DNA of 7,471 nucleotides from Chloroflexota bacterium (GTDB taxonomy: Bacteria; Chloroflexota; Dormibacteria; CF-121). Position numbers and translations under genes: made by a program. Numbering within the stretch: the stretch's first letter is position 1; every line of letters starts with the position of its first letter. Location of the stretch: NCBI GenBank assembly GCA_005880605.1, contig VBIS01000052.1, forward strand, positions 1 to 7,471, in the 5' to 3' direction. This document shows, in pieces, positions 6,384 through 7,471 of this stretch. A model generated the notes under the pieces. The model worked only from the letters and a program-made list of their open reading frames with translations, had not been told where the DNA came from and made no database searches.

Positions 6384-7471
6384 GTGGCCGTTCGGACGGT
6401 CGCGACCCAGCCGGCGCCCGGACGCGCCGGGCTGTTCACGTACTACGCCTCGCGCAAACGCGTGCTGGGGCTCGACCTTTTGCGGATCAGCGCCGCGCTG
6501 TCCATCCTGCTATATCACGGCTACTACTTCGGGACGCTGCCCGTGCTGGCGCAGAACCCGGTCACCGCCCGCATCTCGACCTTTGGTTACCTGGCGGTGG
6601 ACCTGTTCTTCGTCCTCAGTGGCTGGCTGCTGGCCGGCCAGGCGCTGCGGATGCACGTGGCGCTCCGGGATGGCTCCTTCGCGATCTTCTGGCTGCGCCG
6701 CTGGCTGCGCACCCTGCCGCCGTACTACTTCGGATTGGTCGCGGCGCTGCTCGTTCCGGTGGTGGCCGGCAGCACGCTGACCTTCGGTGACTTCATCAAG
6801 CACGCCCTCTTCCTCCAGACGATCCAGCTCCCCAACCTGTATCCGATCTCATGGTCGCTGGTCACCGAGGAGTGGTTCTACCTGGCGTTGCCGCTGGTCG
6901 CGATCGCCGGTTTCCGGCTGCGGAGCTGGAAGCTGGTGACCCTGCTGGCGGCCTGCCTGCTGGTGGTGCCGACACTGGTGCGCGTCAACCTGCTGGCCGA
7001 GCATCAGACCTGGCTGGCGATCTTGATGACGCCCCAGGCGCGCTTCGAGGGCCTGGTGATCGGCGCCGGCCTGGCGGCGCTGGCTGCCGGGCAGCCAGGC
7101 CGATTCACCGTGCTCCTGCGGGCGCGGCGGCCGCTCTTCCTGGCCGGCGCCGCCGGCATCATCGTGCTGCTCGCGGTCAGCAACCAGCAGAACTGGTGGT
7201 TCGAGACCGCGGGACTGCTCGTCTTCGCCCTACTCCTCGGTTGCCTGCTCCCGCTGCTGGCGACGATGCGCTGGCCGGGGTGGGCGCCGCTTGGCCTGGT
7301 CATCGGGGTTACGTTTCTGAGTGACCTGACCTATCCCATCTACCTGGTGCACACCGTGGTTCCGAAGTTTGCCGGGCTCAATCACACCAGCACCTTCCTC
7401 TACGGCGCGGTGTGGGTGCTCAGCGTCTTCGCCGCCGCGACCGCCCTGCACCTCTCGGTCGAGCGGCCCTT
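6384..7471 (+). CDS. Acyltransferase family 3 (OafA/YrhL-like) integral membrane protein, 3' end just outside window
   Basis: The frame is open from after the hydrolase TAG to the window edge, giving 362 residues from GTG 6384-6386. GTG is preferred because GGGAG (6371-6375) lies eight bases upstream; GTGs at 6375 and 6369 are alternatives, and no in-frame ATG exists. The family pattern is clear: GLDLLRISAALSILLYHG (29-46) with the conserved Arg34 and His45, GYLAVDLFFVLSGWLLA (68-84), FWLRRWLRTLPPYYF (102-116), SWSLVTEEWFYLALPL (156-171), LSDLTYPIYLVH near 314, and LHLSVERPF at the end. It has many hydrophobic helices. Such proteins move acyl groups, commonly acetyl, to sugars of O-antigen, exopolysaccharide, peptidoglycan or small glycosides, working in the cytoplasmic membrane. 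The acceptor here is unknown. The ERPF motif is usually close to the C-terminus, so few residues should be missing. Confidence 0.9.
   Translation, partial: MAVRTVATQPAPGRAGLFTYYASRKRVLGLDLLRISAALSILLYHGYYFGTLPVLAQNPVTARISTFGYLAVDLFFVLSGWLLAGQALRMHVALRDGSFAIFWLRRWLRTLPPYYFGLVAALLVPVVAGSTLTFGDFIKHALFLQTIQLPNLYPISWSLVTEEWFYLALPLVAIAGFRLRSWKLVTLLAACLLVVPTLVRVNLLAEHQTWLAILMTPQARFEGLVIGAGLAALAAGQPGRFTVLLRARRPLFLAGAAGIIVLLAVSNQQNWWFETAGLLVFALLLGCLLPLLATMRWPGWAPLGLVIGVTFLSDLTYPIYLVHTVVPKFAGLNHTSTFLYGAVWVLSVFAAATALHLSVERP

Noticed and set aside
6359..7324. Plus-strand frames overlapping the acyltransferase
   Set aside because: Their Arg/Ala/Pro-rich products lack membrane helices, whereas the chosen frame carries every acyltransferase-3 landmark.
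1..7471. CRISPR arrays, tRNA or rRNA genes, insertion sequences, phage or defence-system genes
   Set aside because: I saw no regularly spaced short repeats, no tRNA-like cloverleaf with conserved loops, no terminal inverted repeats around a transposase and no defence-related domain.

Overview
The window is GC-rich DNA with strong GC bias at third codon positions. It comes from a bacterium that exports repeat-built proteins. The mix of genes (secreted beta-rich repeat proteins, an alpha/beta hydrolase of the large 'alpha/beta hydrolase domain' family, an OafA-type membrane acyltransferase) would suit a high-GC soil or environmental lineage such as Chloroflexota, Dormibacterota or Actinomycetota. 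No marker gene is present, so that placement is only a guess. I see no tRNA, rRNA, CRISPR array, transposase or phage gene.

Layout. (1) 2-754, plus strand: the 3' end of a gene for a protein made of ~105-115-residue beta-rich modules, cut by the left edge. (2) 767-2748, minus strand: a convergent paralogue built from the same modules, with a signal peptide and an extra N-terminal domain. It is broken by a frame change near 1312, where about half a module is also missing. The two genes meet tail to tail with 12 bp between stop codons. Their matching C-terminal codons form a 13-bp perfect inverted repeat that could act as a two-way terminator. (3) 2745-3209, minus: a cupin-like protein with a degenerate metal site. 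Its stop overlaps the TTG start of the repeat protein. Its reading frame stays open upstream to 3362, directly after the preceding gene's TGA, but no ATG, GTG or TTG lies in that stretch. (4) 3363-4106, minus: a class I SAM-dependent methyltransferase. (5) 4107-4196: a 90-bp divergent intergenic region with two short palindromes and an 8-bp direct repeat. (6) 4197-6302, plus: a 701-residue exported or membrane-anchored alpha/beta hydrolase. (7) 6384 to the right edge, plus: an acyltransferase-3 family membrane protein, almost complete.

How they may work together. The three minus-strand genes look like one operon (methyltransferase, cupin, repeat protein), read away from a promoter region shared with the hydrolase. 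The repeat proteins, the hydrolase and probably the cupin look like envelope or extracellular proteins. The acyltransferase, and possibly the methyltransferase, would modify glycans or other small acceptors at the membrane. A surface-modification theme is plausible but is inference.

The most noteworthy points are the pair of convergent modular paralogues with evidence of module loss, and the in-frame TGA junction between the methyltransferase and the cupin. I did not find a clearly new multi-gene system.
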